Positions 51,488-59,622 of a DNA stretch of 64,000 nt are shown piece by piece; positions within the stretch are counted from its first letter, which is position 1; the number at the start of each line of letters is the position of its first letter. This stretch comes from VHCN01 sp964589935. GTDB lineage: Bacteria; Verrucomicrobiota; Verrucomicrobiia; Limisphaerales; VHCN01. The translations under genes and the position numbers were made by a program. The stretch is taken from assembly GCA_964589935.1 (NCBI GenBank), contig CAZPVD010000005.1, positions 62,001 to 126,000 of the forward strand. Reading direction: 5' to 3'. The notes under the pieces are model-generated. The model was given only the letters and a program-made list of their open reading frames with translations. It was not told the origin of the DNA and did not search any database.

Positions 51488-53701
51488 TTACTGCGCGGGC
51501 GCGTTGGGCGGCAGGCTGGCGATCCAGTCGCGGATGACCTTCACCGCCGCGTCATCCACGACCGAGGACGCGAGCGGGGGCATTCGTCCGATGCCGAGCT
51601 TCGCGATGCGATGCAGCAGCACGGAGCTGTCGGGCTTGCCCGGCGCAATGATGCGCGCGTCGGGCAGGCCGAACTTGTCGTGAATCGGCTCGACGCCGAT
51701 GGCGCGCATGGCGTCGGTCTTGGCGGACTGCGCGAGGTTGATGGCGGAGTTGCCGCCGCCGGCCTCGACGTGGCAATGGGCGCAGTTGGATTGCAGATAC
51801 GAGCGGGCGCGGGCTTCGAGCGGTTGCGCCGGATCGTAAGGGTCGGTGAGATGCGCGTATTTGTCGGGTGCTTTCGGGAGCTTGCGCGCTTTGAACAGCC
51901 CGATGTGTTCCATCGCGCGGAGCTGGTTGTCGCGCACGCCGCCGTAGTCGTGTTCGCGGTTCATTTGAGGCGTGGTGAGGCCGAGCACGAACTGCCCGGC
52001 GCGCGAGTGGCAGACCATGCACTCGGCGCGGCTGGGGAAGTGCCACGTCTGCTTGCGCGAGCCGCCGGGGGCGGACTTGTCCTTGATCGTGTAGGTGCGG
52101 TCGGTGCCGGCGGCGTTGATGAGCGTGGCGTCGGTCTGCGAATCATTCCACAGGTAGGTGTAGCCGACCCACTCGTTTTGTTGCAGCACGAGCAGGCGCG
52201 TTTCGAGGCGGCGACGCGACGCGGGATTGCCGGCCTCGCGTTCGAGCGAGAAACTCTTCACGAGCACGGTCTGCTCGGGGAACTTCCACGCGCCGCCCTC
52301 GGTGAACTCGATTTGATTCGTGCCCGGCAGCGCGATGAAGCGTTCCTTGTATGCGCCGTCGGACCACAGCGGCGAATTCACGGAATACGGGATGAGCGCG
52401 GGCTGCGGCGTGTGCTTGCGGACGCTCGTGAAGAGGCCGGTTTCACTGAGCTTTTGCGGGAACCTGGTCTTCACCTTCTCGGGCGGGGCGGTCTCAAGCT
52501 CGAACAGAGTTCCCGCGTAATCCACGTAGAAAATTTCGCCGTGCTGTCCCTCGCCGAAGCCGACGATTTGGTGCGGCGTGTCGCCGAGTTCGCGCTGCCA
52601 CGTCACGCGGCCTTTCGCGTAGCGCGCGCCCCAGATTTTGCCGGTGCCGTAGTCACCGTAGATGTAAGCGCCGCGCAAATCCTTGAAGCGATTGCCGTAA
52701 TACACGATGCCGCCGGTGATGCTGCGCGCCTCGGCGTGCGGATGCTCGATGGCCGGCGGGCTGATGGGCACGGGGCCGCGTTTGCGCAACGGCTGGAAGG
52801 GATGCGAGCCTTCATTGACGCTCCAGCCGTAGTTCGCGCCGCGCTGGACGACCTCGATCATCTCCCACAAATCCTGTCCCACGTCGCCGACCCAGATGTC
52901 GCCGGTCTGGCGGTCAACCGTCAGTCGCCACGGGTTGCGAAAGCCGAAGGCCCACAGTTCGGGCCGCGCGTCGGGGATGTTCCAGAACGGATTGTCCTTC
53001 GGCACCGAATATCCGCGGCCCGCGTCGGGATGCTCGACATCGAGGCGCAGCACGCCGGAGTTCAAGTCGCTGATGTCCTGCCCCGTGACCCAGCCGTCCG
53101 AGTCGCTCGTGCCGTCGCCGGCGGAAATGTAGAGCATGCCGTCGAGGCCGAAGTCCATCTGCCCGCCGTTGTGGCCGTTGGATTCCCACTCGATGATGAG
53201 CGTCTTGCTCGCCGGGTCGCAGCGGCGCGGCGATTCGCCGGTCACGGTGAAGCGGAAGATGCGGTTCGCCTTTTTCTTCGGCGTGTTGATCGCGCCGTTG
53301 GCGAAGAAATAAACGAAGTTGTTCGTCGCAAAGCCCGGATGGAAACACAGCGAATAGGTTTCGTGCTCGGGAATTTCGCAGAACACATTTGTTGTCGCGA
53401 TGTCAGGAGTATTCTCGAACACCACGGCGCGGCCCGCCTGCTCGACGACGACGAGGCGGTCGCTGCCCGGCTCGCGCTCGACGAAGACGGGATGAGTGAA
53501 CTTGAGTTTCGTGAACGCGGGCTTCGCGCGCATCGGCAGCGGCGGGTCCGGCGAGCCGACGACGCGCGACGTGGTGAGCGGCACGCGGTTCGTCAGGCCG
53601 AACGGGCGTGTGTCTGAGTCCGCGCCGCGCGCGAGCGTGACGAGGGCAAATATCGCAGCGACAAACGCGAGATTTCGTGCGGAGCAAAACAGCCGGGCCA
53701 T
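51488..53701 (-). CDS. Secreted PQQ-type sugar dehydrogenase-like propeller with dihaem C-terminus
   Basis: 737 residues. The signal peptide is MARLFCSARNLAFVAAIFAL, then a glucose/sorbosone-dehydrogenase beta propeller at about 55-400: FHPGFATNNFVYFFANGAIN, GGQMDFGLDGMLYISAGDG, AFGFRNPWRLTVDRQTGDIW and GEIFYVDYAGTLFELE. After a linker the C-terminal domain has two CXXCH motifs, ECMVCHSRAG and NCAHCHVEAGGG, each preceding cytochrome-like helices, and ends IGRMPPLASSVVDD with an axial Met. This pattern (propeller plus c-type haems) is abundant in Verrucomicrobia and Planctomycetes; sugar oxidation is assumed. Whether PQQ is bound cannot be determined. Confidence 0.85.
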   Translation of the reverse strand: MARLFCSARNLAFVAAIFALVTLARGADSDTRPFGLTNRVPLTTSRVVGSPDPPLPMRAKPAFTKLKFTHPVFVEREPGSDRLVVVEQAGRAVVFENTPDIATTNVFCEIPEHETYSLCFHPGFATNNFVYFFANGAINTPKKKANRIFRFTVTGESPRRCDPASKTLIIEWESNGHNGGQMDFGLDGMLYISAGDGTSDSDGWVTGQDISDLNSGVLRLDVEHPDAGRGYSVPKDNPFWNIPDARPELWAFGFRNPWRLTVDRQTGDIWVGDVGQDLWEMIEVVQRGANYGWSVNEGSHPFQPLRKRGPVPISPPAIEHPHAEARSITGGIVYYGNRFKDLRGAYIYGDYGTGKIWGARYAKGRVTWQRELGDTPHQIVGFGEGQHGEIFYVDYAGTLFELETAPPEKVKTRFPQKLSETGLFTSVRKHTPQPALIPYSVNSPLWSDGAYKERFIALPGTNQIEFTEGGAWKFPEQTVLVKSFSLEREAGNPASRRRLETRLLVLQQNEWVGYTYLWNDSQTDATLINAAGTDRTYTIKDKSAPGGSRKQTWHFPSRAECMVCHSRAGQFVLGLTTPQMNREHDYGGVRDNQLRAMEHIGLFKARKLPKAPDKYAHLTDPYDPAQPLEARARSYLQSNCAHCHVEAGGGNSAINLAQSAKTDAMRAIGVEPIHDKFGLPDARIIAPGKPDSSVLLHRIAKLGIGRMPPLASSVVDDAAVKVIRDWIASLPPNAPAQ

Positions 53702-53751
53702 GCGTTAAAAACTACACCCGTTTGCGGACGCGCCACAACCTTCTTTGCTGC

Positions 53752-54648
53752 TTACGCGGCAAGCTTCACGCCACCGGAGTTCTTTTTCTCCGGGTCGGAT
53801 GGTTTCTTCGGCGATCCGGATTCCTCGCGACGTTTGAGGATGCCCGGCATCACAAGCGCCGCGACGACGGAGGCGAGCAGGAGCGCCATGCCGAGGAAGA
53901 AATTGAGCGGAATGCCGACCAGCTCGTGCCGCATCCAGAGCGACGACCATTCGTAAAGGAACAGGAAACCCGCCGAGGCCAGGGCGGCCACGAAACAGAA
54001 TCCGCCCTTGTGCCGGCACGGGTGATACATCAGCAGCGTCGCCGTGAGGATGATGATGAGCGAGCGCAGCGCCGGGAACGCGCTCAGTTGCGCGAACGTG
54101 TCCAGCAACGTGGCCATGCCTGGCAGCGTGACGACGATCTTGTCGCCTTCACGTCGGAGATTTTTCTCCGGCTGCGGTCCCATGATTTCCTGGCCGTCCA
54201 CTTGCACCCACACGTGGTTGAGATTTGCCACGAGTCGCGCGTCCTTGTAGCCGCGCGAGCGCAGGATGCTTGCGGCGAGCACGGCGCGGCCGTCGCAATC
54301 CTCGCGCTTGCGTTCCCACACCTCGGCGGCGGTGGGCCAGTAGTCGAGGTTGCCCCAGTTATACCAGTCGTATTGATACTTGATGGTTTTGTAGACGTAG
54401 CGTTCGACGGCGGCAAATTCCTGTTTCGGCGTCGCGTTCGTCGGCAGAGTCTTGTTGATCTCCGCGTTGATGTCCGGCATCGCGGGCAGATCGGGCTGGA
54501 TGAGCGCGTCGTGATGACGGAAGTGGTCAATGTGCCGGACGAACAGCACCGGATGCGGGAACAAAACCACCACGAGCACGAGCACGAAGAGGAAACACTT
54601 CACCACGAATCGCGCCGGGGCCGAAGCTTCTGCAAGGGCGTTCCACAT
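53752..54648 (-). CDS. Membrane protein with transglutaminase-like domain
   Basis: 298 residues. One N-terminal TM helix (about 15-35), a periplasmic transglutaminase-like fold (about 50-180) and two or three C-terminal TM helices (about 195-265). The catalytic Cys is in REDCDGRAVLAASILRSRGY, the His in NLNHVWVQVDG, and the third residue follows. Such proteins may act as proteases or amidohydrolases in the envelope. The C-terminus is Lys/Pro/Glu-rich. No partner gene is obvious. Confidence 0.8.
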   Translation of the reverse strand: MWNALAEASAPARFVVKCFLFVLVLVVVLFPHPVLFVRHIDHFRHHDALIQPDLPAMPDINAEINKTLPTNATPKQEFAAVERYVYKTIKYQYDWYNWGNLDYWPTAAEVWERKREDCDGRAVLAASILRSRGYKDARLVANLNHVWVQVDGQEIMGPQPEKNLRREGDKIVVTLPGMATLLDTFAQLSAFPALRSLIIILTATLLMYHPCRHKGGFCFVAALASAGFLFLYEWSSLWMRHELVGIPLNFFLGMALLLASVVAALVMPGILKRREESGSPKKPSDPEKKNSGGVKLAA

Positions 54649-54702
54649 GGTTACATGTTGTTCTGGCCGGGTGCCGTTCGCAGGGCGTGCGCGGCGAAGT
54701 CG

Positions 54703-56184
54703 TCATTCATATTGGTATTTTACCACCCACGGGTCGCCGGTGCGTTGCTGGAAAACCCTGAGTTTCTCGCTGAGTTCGGCGAACACCTTCGCAAACTTCG
54801 GGTCGTCGGCGAGGTTCTTCACTTCATTGGTGTCGGCGTTCAAGTCGTAGAGTTCGTAGCGCGGGCGGTGCAGATAGTCGTCCGTGCGGCGCGCGCCATA
54901 CATTGTGTCGCCGCGCTTGAGCACGCCCTGCCACGTCGCCGACTCGTAGAGGTCGGACGCGAACGGATACGGGAGCTGGTGCGCGAGGTTGAGGATGAGC
55001 TTGAACTGCCGCGTCTGCACCACGCGCATCGGGTAATACATCGTGATCTCGTGGAACGTGTGCGAGGCATAAACTTCATCCCAGCCCTTCGGATTTTCCT
55101 CGTTCCACACGCTGGCGAAGGAGCGCCCGTGGAACTCATACTTCCGTTTGGCCGCGGCCTTTTTCCCGCCACCGGCGCCAGTCTCGGCCACGCCGGTGAT
55201 GGGCGGCGCGTCGGGCACTTTCACGCCGCACCAGTCGAGAATCGTCGGTGTGAAGTCCACCCACGAAATCATCGCATTGCACACGCCGCCGCGGTTGCGC
55301 TGTTCCGGCGCGCGCACGATGAGCGGCAGGCGCAGGCCCGGATCATACACAGTTGTCTTCGCGCCGGGAAAAGCGATGCCGTTGTCGGTCGTGAAAATGA
55401 TGAGCGTGTCCTCGTAGTGGCCGGCGTCTTTCAGAATCTTCACGAGCCGGCCAAAGCCCTGGTCAATGCGCGCGACCGACTGGTAATACTGCGCCAGCTC
55501 CGCGCGGCACTCCGGCGTGTCCGGCAGGAACGGCGGCACGACGACATCCTTCGGGTCATACACCACTTCGGTTACGCCGTCGTATTTGCCGTTGTTGCCA
55601 AACGCGTCGGGATGCTGCGGGTTGTCCTTCACCGGCCCGCCGCCGCGGTGCGGATCGGCGGTGCAGAAGTAGAGGAAGAACGGTTTGTCGTCCTTCACGC
55701 CGATAAATTCGCGGCACTTCTCCGCCATTGAAATGGGATTCCTCATGCCGCCCTGGCCGAGCGCGATCACCTGCTGGAACTTGAAGACCTCCTCCGGCTG
55801 CACGTGGAACTTGCCGATGCGCGCGGTGCGGTAGCCGCCTTCGCCGAGCAGCACTGGCAGGCTGCGCACGCTCGGCAGCGCGTGAAAATTATTGTAGCCG
55901 TGCTGGTGGCCGTATTGGCCGTTGAGGTGGTTGTGCAACCCGCTGAGGATCACCGACCGGCTCGCGCTGCAGCTCGCCGTCGTGCAGTAGGCGTAGTTGA
56001 AGCGCGTGCCCTCGGCGGCGAAGCGGTCGAGGTTCGGCGTGCGAGCGAGCTTGTCGCCGTAGCAACCGAATGTTTTGCCGGCGTCGTCCACGACAAACAG
56101 CACCACGTTGCGCGGCGCGGCGACTGCGGCGAAGGCGAGGAAAAGCAGCGAAACGAAACCGGCAAAAAGTGAACGGACTTTCAT
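54703..56184 (-). CDS. Secreted sulfatase, N-sulfoglucosamine sulfohydrolase-like
   Basis: 493 residues from MKVRSLFAGFVSLLFLAFAA, a signal peptide. NVVLFVVDDAGKTFGCYG carries the first metal Asp pair. The formylglycine site is SCSASRSVILSGLHNHLNGQ, where Cys is followed by S-A-S-R; Ala replaces the common Pro. LPVLLGEGGYRTARIGKFHV and IIFTTDNGIAFPGAKT supply the remaining ligands. The GLHNHLNGQYG run resembles heparan N-sulfatases. Activation needs a formylglycine-generating enzyme; the FGE-fold protein at 9.6 kb lacks the expected Cys and is a poor candidate. Confidence 0.92.
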   Translation of the reverse strand: MKVRSLFAGFVSLLFLAFAAVAAPRNVVLFVVDDAGKTFGCYGDKLARTPNLDRFAAEGTRFNYAYCTTASCSASRSVILSGLHNHLNGQYGHQHGYNNFHALPSVRSLPVLLGEGGYRTARIGKFHVQPEEVFKFQQVIALGQGGMRNPISMAEKCREFIGVKDDKPFFLYFCTADPHRGGGPVKDNPQHPDAFGNNGKYDGVTEVVYDPKDVVVPPFLPDTPECRAELAQYYQSVARIDQGFGRLVKILKDAGHYEDTLIIFTTDNGIAFPGAKTTVYDPGLRLPLIVRAPEQRNRGGVCNAMISWVDFTPTILDWCGVKVPDAPPITGVAETGAGGGKKAAAKRKYEFHGRSFASVWNEENPKGWDEVYASHTFHEITMYYPMRVVQTRQFKLILNLAHQLPYPFASDLYESATWQGVLKRGDTMYGARRTDDYLHRPRYELYDLNADTNEVKNLADDPKFAKVFAELSEKLRVFQQRTGDPWVVKYQYE

Positions 56185-56289
56185 GCGATTGGGCGAGATT
56201 AGCCGTCGCGCGGCGCGTGAACGCAAGCGGAAAGCTTGCGGCCCATTGACAAAGCAGACCGTGCCGAGCACTTTGTTGCAACGCCGACG

Positions 56290-56568
56290 ATGAACATCAC
56301 TCTGGCCCCTGAAATGGAATCACTTGTGGCGCGCCGGGTCGCTTCGGGCAAATACCGTTCGGCCGATGATGTCGTCCGCGAAGGACTGCGATTGCTGCAA
56401 GAGCGGGAGGAGTTGGGCAAGCCGGATTTCGTGTTTTCGACGCTGGAGGAGTTGGAGGCCAAACTGGCTGTTGGCGTGGAGCAGCTTGAACGTGGCGAGG
56501 GGATTCCCGGTGAAACCGGTTACCGCCGGGTGAGGGAACGTTTTCGCAAGGGGCGAATGAATATCTAA
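56290..56568 (+). CDS. ParD-like antitoxin without visible toxin
   Basis: 92 residues. MNITLAPEMESLVARRVASG followed by KYRSADDVVREGLRLLQERE is the ParD/RHH pattern. The C-terminal part has LEELEAKLAVGVEQLERGEG, a common toxin-wrapping region. A ParE gene should follow but the next 110 bases hold none; it may be lost. It precedes the proteasome locus on the same strand. Confidence 0.82.
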   Translation: MNITLAPEMESLVARRVASGKYRSADDVVREGLRLLQEREELGKPDFVFSTLEELEAKLAVGVEQLERGEGIPGETGYRRVRERFRKGRMNI

Positions 56569-56679
56569 GCATGATGGCCTTAGGTGACATAAGCGGCTGG
56601 ATTTGTCTTGGCATGCTGATTCTTGACTTAGAAGCTCCGCAAACAGACGGAAAAAAAGGAACCAAACTCACCATGTCCC
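56569..56679. other. Intergenic region upstream of the proteasome locus
   Basis: 111 bases, AT-richer than usual. It may contain the promoter of the downstream operon. No ParE remnant is identifiable. Confidence 0.35.
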
Positions 56680-56859
56680 GTGCGTAGCGGATGCGCCATT
56701 TTATTTTGGGCTGGCCTGACATTCTTGATTTTATTCGGCTACGGAATTGGACAGGCCGATTCCAGCAAGCCGGTTCCTTGGTGGTGCGATAATCCGTTTG
56801 TTCCTGCGATTTTCGTCGGGTTAGTCGTCTTTGCGATTAGACAGAGGAACAAGCAATAG
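56680..56859 (+). CDS. Possible two-helix small membrane protein upstream of dop
   Basis: 59 residues from GTG, with a GGAA about 20 bases upstream and no strong ribosome-binding site, so expression is uncertain. CAILFWAGLTFLILFGYGIG and the segment NPFVPAIFVGLVVFAIRQ are two hydrophobic helices separated by DSSKPVPWWCD. It ends 17 bases before the dop start. No family is recognised. Confidence 0.4.
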   Translation: MRSGCAILFWAGLTFLILFGYGIGQADSSKPVPWWCDNPFVPAIFVGLVVFAIRQRNKQ

Positions 56860-56876
56860 AGGCACATCTGTCCGTT

Positions 56877-58397
56877 ATGATTATCCAATTCGGCATCGAG
56901 ACCGAATACGGCATCGCCCGCGACGGCGCGGAGGAACTGGATGTCGTCGCCGAATCCATCGCGCTCGTGCGCAGCGCCGCCGAGCCGGGCGTGCGGATGC
57001 GCTGGGACTACGGCAGCGAGGACCCGCACGCCGACGCGCGCGGCTTTCACGTCGAGGAGTTGCGGCAGGACACCGACGAGGCCGGCTACTTCGAGCAGGA
57101 CGCTCACCGCGAACTGAGCTTTGCCGAAATCAAGAGCGACCTTGCGCTCGGCAACGGCGCGCGCTTCTACAACGACCACGCGCATCCCGAATACTGCACG
57201 CCAGAATGCAGCACGCTTGACGAACTCGTCGCGCACGACCGCGCGGGCGAACGCATCGTCATGCACTGCGCCGAACGCCTCAGCGAACAGCGCGGCGCGA
57301 CGGTGCGGCTCTACAAGAACAACACCGACTTCCGCGGCCACAGCTACGGCTGCCATGAAAACTATCTGCTGCCGCGCGCACTGCCGTGGGAAAAACTCGC
57401 GCAAGGCATCCAGGCGTTTCTCGTCACGCGGCAGATTTTCGCCGGCGCGGGGAAGTTTGCCATTGAGGCCGAGGACAAATTTCTTTCGCCGCATTTTCAA
57501 ATCGCGCAGCGCAGCGATTTTTTCAGCGAATTGCAGAGCGTGGACACGATGCAGCGCCGGCCGCTCATCAACACGCGCGATGAGCCGCACGCGAACCCGC
57601 AGGACTGGCGGCGTTTCCACGTCATCATCGGTGACGCGAACATGTCGCCCTTCGCGACGCGGCTGAAGGTGGGCACGACCGCCCTTGTGCTCGAAGCACT
57701 CGTGCGCGATCCGCAGCGCGCGTGGCTGCAGCTCGCCGATCCGCTTCGAGCGCTCATGGCCATTTCGCGCGACCCGGAGTTCAAATGGGAACTCAAGCTG
57801 CAAGGCCGCCGCCACTCGTCCGCGCTCGCCGTGCAACGTGAGTATCTCGCGGCGGTGAAGCAGTTGTGCGACGTGTCCGCACCGGAGAAGGCCGCGCTCG
57901 TCGCGGATTGGGAAACGGTTCTCACCGATCTCGAAACGGATTTCATGTGCTGCCGCAACCGGCTGGATTGGGTCGCCAAGCTCGCGCTCGTGCGCGAGTT
58001 TCAGGCCGCACAAAACATCGCGGACGACGACCCGTGGTTGCAGGCGCTCGATTTGGAATATCACCGGCTCGACTTTGGCGAGGGGCTTTACTTCGGTCTG
58101 GAACAAAGCGGCGCGATGCTCGGTGTGCCCGATGAAGCGGTCGTTCAGCGCGCGGTGTTTGAGCCGCCGTCCACAACGCGCGCCTACGTTCGCGGCAAGT
58201 GCATCCAGAAATTCGCCGACGCCGTCGAGAACGCGCAGTGGGACCATCTCACGCTCACGGACGAGCACGGGCTGGTGAAAATCTCGCTCATGGATTTGTT
58301 CGCGCCCGGCGAGGTCTTGCGCTATCGTCAGGCCGTGGACGCCGCGCGCGTGCCGGATGATTTGCGTGGCGTGATCGGACTGAAAAAGTTAGCCTGA
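56877..58397 (+). CDS. dop: Dop-type UBact/Pup deamidase-depupylase
   Basis: 506 residues of the glutamine-synthetase-like Pup ligase/deamidase family. N-terminal FGIETEYGI holds the ATP/metal Glu pair; RMRWDYGSEDPHADARGFHV is the Dop-specific loop region; NGARFYNDHAHPEYCTPECS includes the catalytic Asp and the HPEY motif. KNNTDFRGHSYGCHENYL, FLVTRQIFAGAGK, PLINTRDEPHANPQ and HVIIGDANMSPFATRLKVGT follow. The Dop-type DHAHPEY and RWDY...DARGF blocks, absent from PafA, decide the paralogue. Dop deamidates Pup and removes it from targets in Mycobacterium. AGAGG precedes ATG by about 15 bases. It starts a four- or five-gene operon. Confidence 0.88.
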   Translation: MIIQFGIETEYGIARDGAEELDVVAESIALVRSAAEPGVRMRWDYGSEDPHADARGFHVEELRQDTDEAGYFEQDAHRELSFAEIKSDLALGNGARFYNDHAHPEYCTPECSTLDELVAHDRAGERIVMHCAERLSEQRGATVRLYKNNTDFRGHSYGCHENYLLPRALPWEKLAQGIQAFLVTRQIFAGAGKFAIEAEDKFLSPHFQIAQRSDFFSELQSVDTMQRRPLINTRDEPHANPQDWRRFHVIIGDANMSPFATRLKVGTTALVLEALVRDPQRAWLQLADPLRALMAISRDPEFKWELKLQGRRHSSALAVQREYLAAVKQLCDVSAPEKAALVADWETVLTDLETDFMCCRNRLDWVAKLALVREFQAAQNIADDDPWLQALDLEYHRLDFGEGLYFGLEQSGAMLGVPDEAVVQRAVFEPPSTTRAYVRGKCIQKFADAVENAQWDHLTLTDEHGLVKISLMDLFAPGEVLRYRQAVDAARVPDDLRGVIGLKKLA

Positions 58398-58405
58398 CCC
58401 GCGTT

Positions 58406-58579
58406 ATGCCTGACCAAGCTCAAAAGACGCGCCCGGTCGCGCCGGGCACTCCCGGCGGTGGCGGTGACGGCCCCAGCGCGCCGAAGGTGGACAAACCCAA
58501 CGTCGAGGAACTCCTCAAGCGCATGCGCAAGGTGGACCCCGACCAAGCGAAGCGGTATCGGCAACGCACGGGCGAATGA
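58406..58579 (+). CDS. ubact: UBact, prokaryotic ubiquitin-like modifier
   Basis: 57 residues: MPDQAQKTRPVAP at the start, a Gly-rich linker (PGGGGDGP), then VDKPNVEELLKRMRKVDPDQ and the terminus AKRYRQRTGE. A disordered basic start, an amphipathic helix and an R-T-G-E end fit UBact, the Pup-like modifier described in Gram-negative phyla including Verrucomicrobia. Its C-terminal Glu would be joined to a target Lys; being already Glu, no deamidation is needed before ligation. It begins eight bases after dop and its stop overlaps the next start (ATGA). Fifty-seven codons is at the lower end of gene-calling limits. Confidence 0.9.
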   Translation: MPDQAQKTRPVAPGTPGGGGDGPSAPKVDKPNVEELLKRMRKVDPDQAKRYRQRTGE

Positions 58580-58779
58580 AGATAACCACAGCAACGATGG
58601 GCACGCCAGTAAAGCAACAAGGCGTCAACCGCGAGTCTGCCTGCACGCCACCGTTGGTTTCGCGGTCTTATCAAAGCGACGGATGGTGGAACCTGTTGGA
58701 TTTTGTGCCTAGACCGGTCGAGTTGATTGTGTGTGGGATAGCGTTGCTCGTTGATTTGCTGAAACGCTGCAAGCGATGA
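58576..58779 (+). CDS. Unrecognised 67-residue protein coupled to ubact and prcB
   Basis: 67 residues. ATGA overlaps occur at both ends: with the ubact stop at 58576-58579 and with the prcB start at 58776-58779. Such close packing makes translation very likely. The N-terminal half is polar (MKITTATMGTPVKQQGVNRE), and the C-terminal part is hydrophobic or amphipathic: WWNLLDFVPRPVELIVCGIA, then LLVDLLKRCKR. The latter may insert in the membrane or pack against a partner. I know of no named gene at this location in Pup or UBact loci. Confidence 0.65.
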   Translation: MKITTATMGTPVKQQGVNRESACTPPLVSRSYQSDGWWNLLDFVPRPVELIVCGIALLVDLLKRCKR

Positions 58780-59546
58780 GCGATTCATCACAGATCGCCG
58801 GTGATTTCCTTTCGCTGCTCGCCAGTCACAAGCTTTCCCCCATCCGCGCCGATGCCTCGCTCGCCGCGCCGGTGCAGACGCAGGCTACCACGGTGTTCGC
58901 CTTTCACTTCGCCGATGGCGTGTTGATGGCCGGCGACCGCCGCGCCACGGCGGGCAACGTCATCGTCACCGACCGCGTGGACAAAGTCATCGAACTCGAC
59001 GCCGCGTCGCTGCTTGCCATCGCGGGCGTGCCGGCCACGGCGTTCGAGATGGCCCGCGTGCTGCAAACGTCGTTTGAGTATTACCGCCGCAGCCAGCTTC
59101 AATCGCTGAGTCTTCCCGCGAAAGTCCGCGCGCTCGCCCGTTTACTCCGTGACAATCTGCCGATGACGATGCAAGGCGTCGGCGTCGTCGTGCCGCTCTT
59201 CGCCGGTGTGGATGTTCACGCGACGCCGCCGAAGCCGCAGATTTATTTCTACGACCCGCTTGGCGCGCAGTTTCAAGCGGTGGGCTTCGCGGCGTCCGGC
59301 TCCGGTTCGCAGACGATTCGCAGCGTGCTGAGTTTTCAGGAGCGCTACGGCCCGAAGCCATCACAGATGAACCTCGCCGAAGCCGTTCGCTTCGCGTTGC
59401 GCCTGCTCATGACCGCGGCGGAATTCGACTCCGCGACCGGCGGCGTGAACCCTGCTGCGGAAACATTCGCCACCATCAAAATCCTACGCAGCTCCGGCGT
59501 GGAAACCATCAGCGACGAAAAACAGGCAGAGTTTTTGAAAGCATGA
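58776..59546 (+). CDS. prcB: 20S proteasome beta subunit
   Basis: 256 residues. The propeptide is about 37 residues; cleavage before Thr38 gives TTVFAFHFADGVLMAGDRRA. Numbering from Thr38 as 1, Asp17 (GDRR) and Lys33 (DRVDK) are in the exact positions of active beta subunits. SGSGSQTIRSVLSFQ and the EFDSATGGVNPA block supply the remaining active-site residues. The propeptide ends in Ala instead of the usual Gly, an unusual feature. The mature peptidase degrades proteins delivered by an ATPase ring. It overlaps the preceding small gene and is followed by prcA. Confidence 0.94.
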   Translation: MSDSSQIAGDFLSLLASHKLSPIRADASLAAPVQTQATTVFAFHFADGVLMAGDRRATAGNVIVTDRVDKVIELDAASLLAIAGVPATAFEMARVLQTSFEYYRRSQLQSLSLPAKVRALARLLRDNLPMTMQGVGVVVPLFAGVDVHATPPKPQIYFYDPLGAQFQAVGFAASGSGSQTIRSVLSFQERYGPKPSQMNLAEAVRFALRLLMTAAEFDSATGGVNPAAETFATIKILRSSGVETISDEKQAEFLKA

Positions 59547-59549
59547 AGA

Positions 59550-59614
59550 GCCACGAAGAGGCACAAAACACACAAAAGATTTCGCTCCTTGTGCTTCCTG
59601 TGCCTTTTTGTGGC
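59550..59614. repeat. Imperfect palindromic repeat between prcB and prcA
   Basis: GCCAC (59550) pairs with GTGGC (59610) and GGCACA (59560) with TGTGCC (59599); the intervening bases are A-rich on the left and T-rich on the right. Similar 'CCACGAAG...CTTCGTGG' elements are spread between genes in Verrucomicrobia and Planctomycetes as I remember them. In the middle of an operon it could reduce or stabilise the downstream message. Confidence 0.6.
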
Positions 59615-59622
59615 CAAGCCTT

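Noticed and set aside
56877..58397. PafA ligase instead of Dop
   Set aside because: The RWDY...DARGF loop region and NDHAHPEY block match Dop; PafA has a shorter N-terminus and a different sequence before HPEY.
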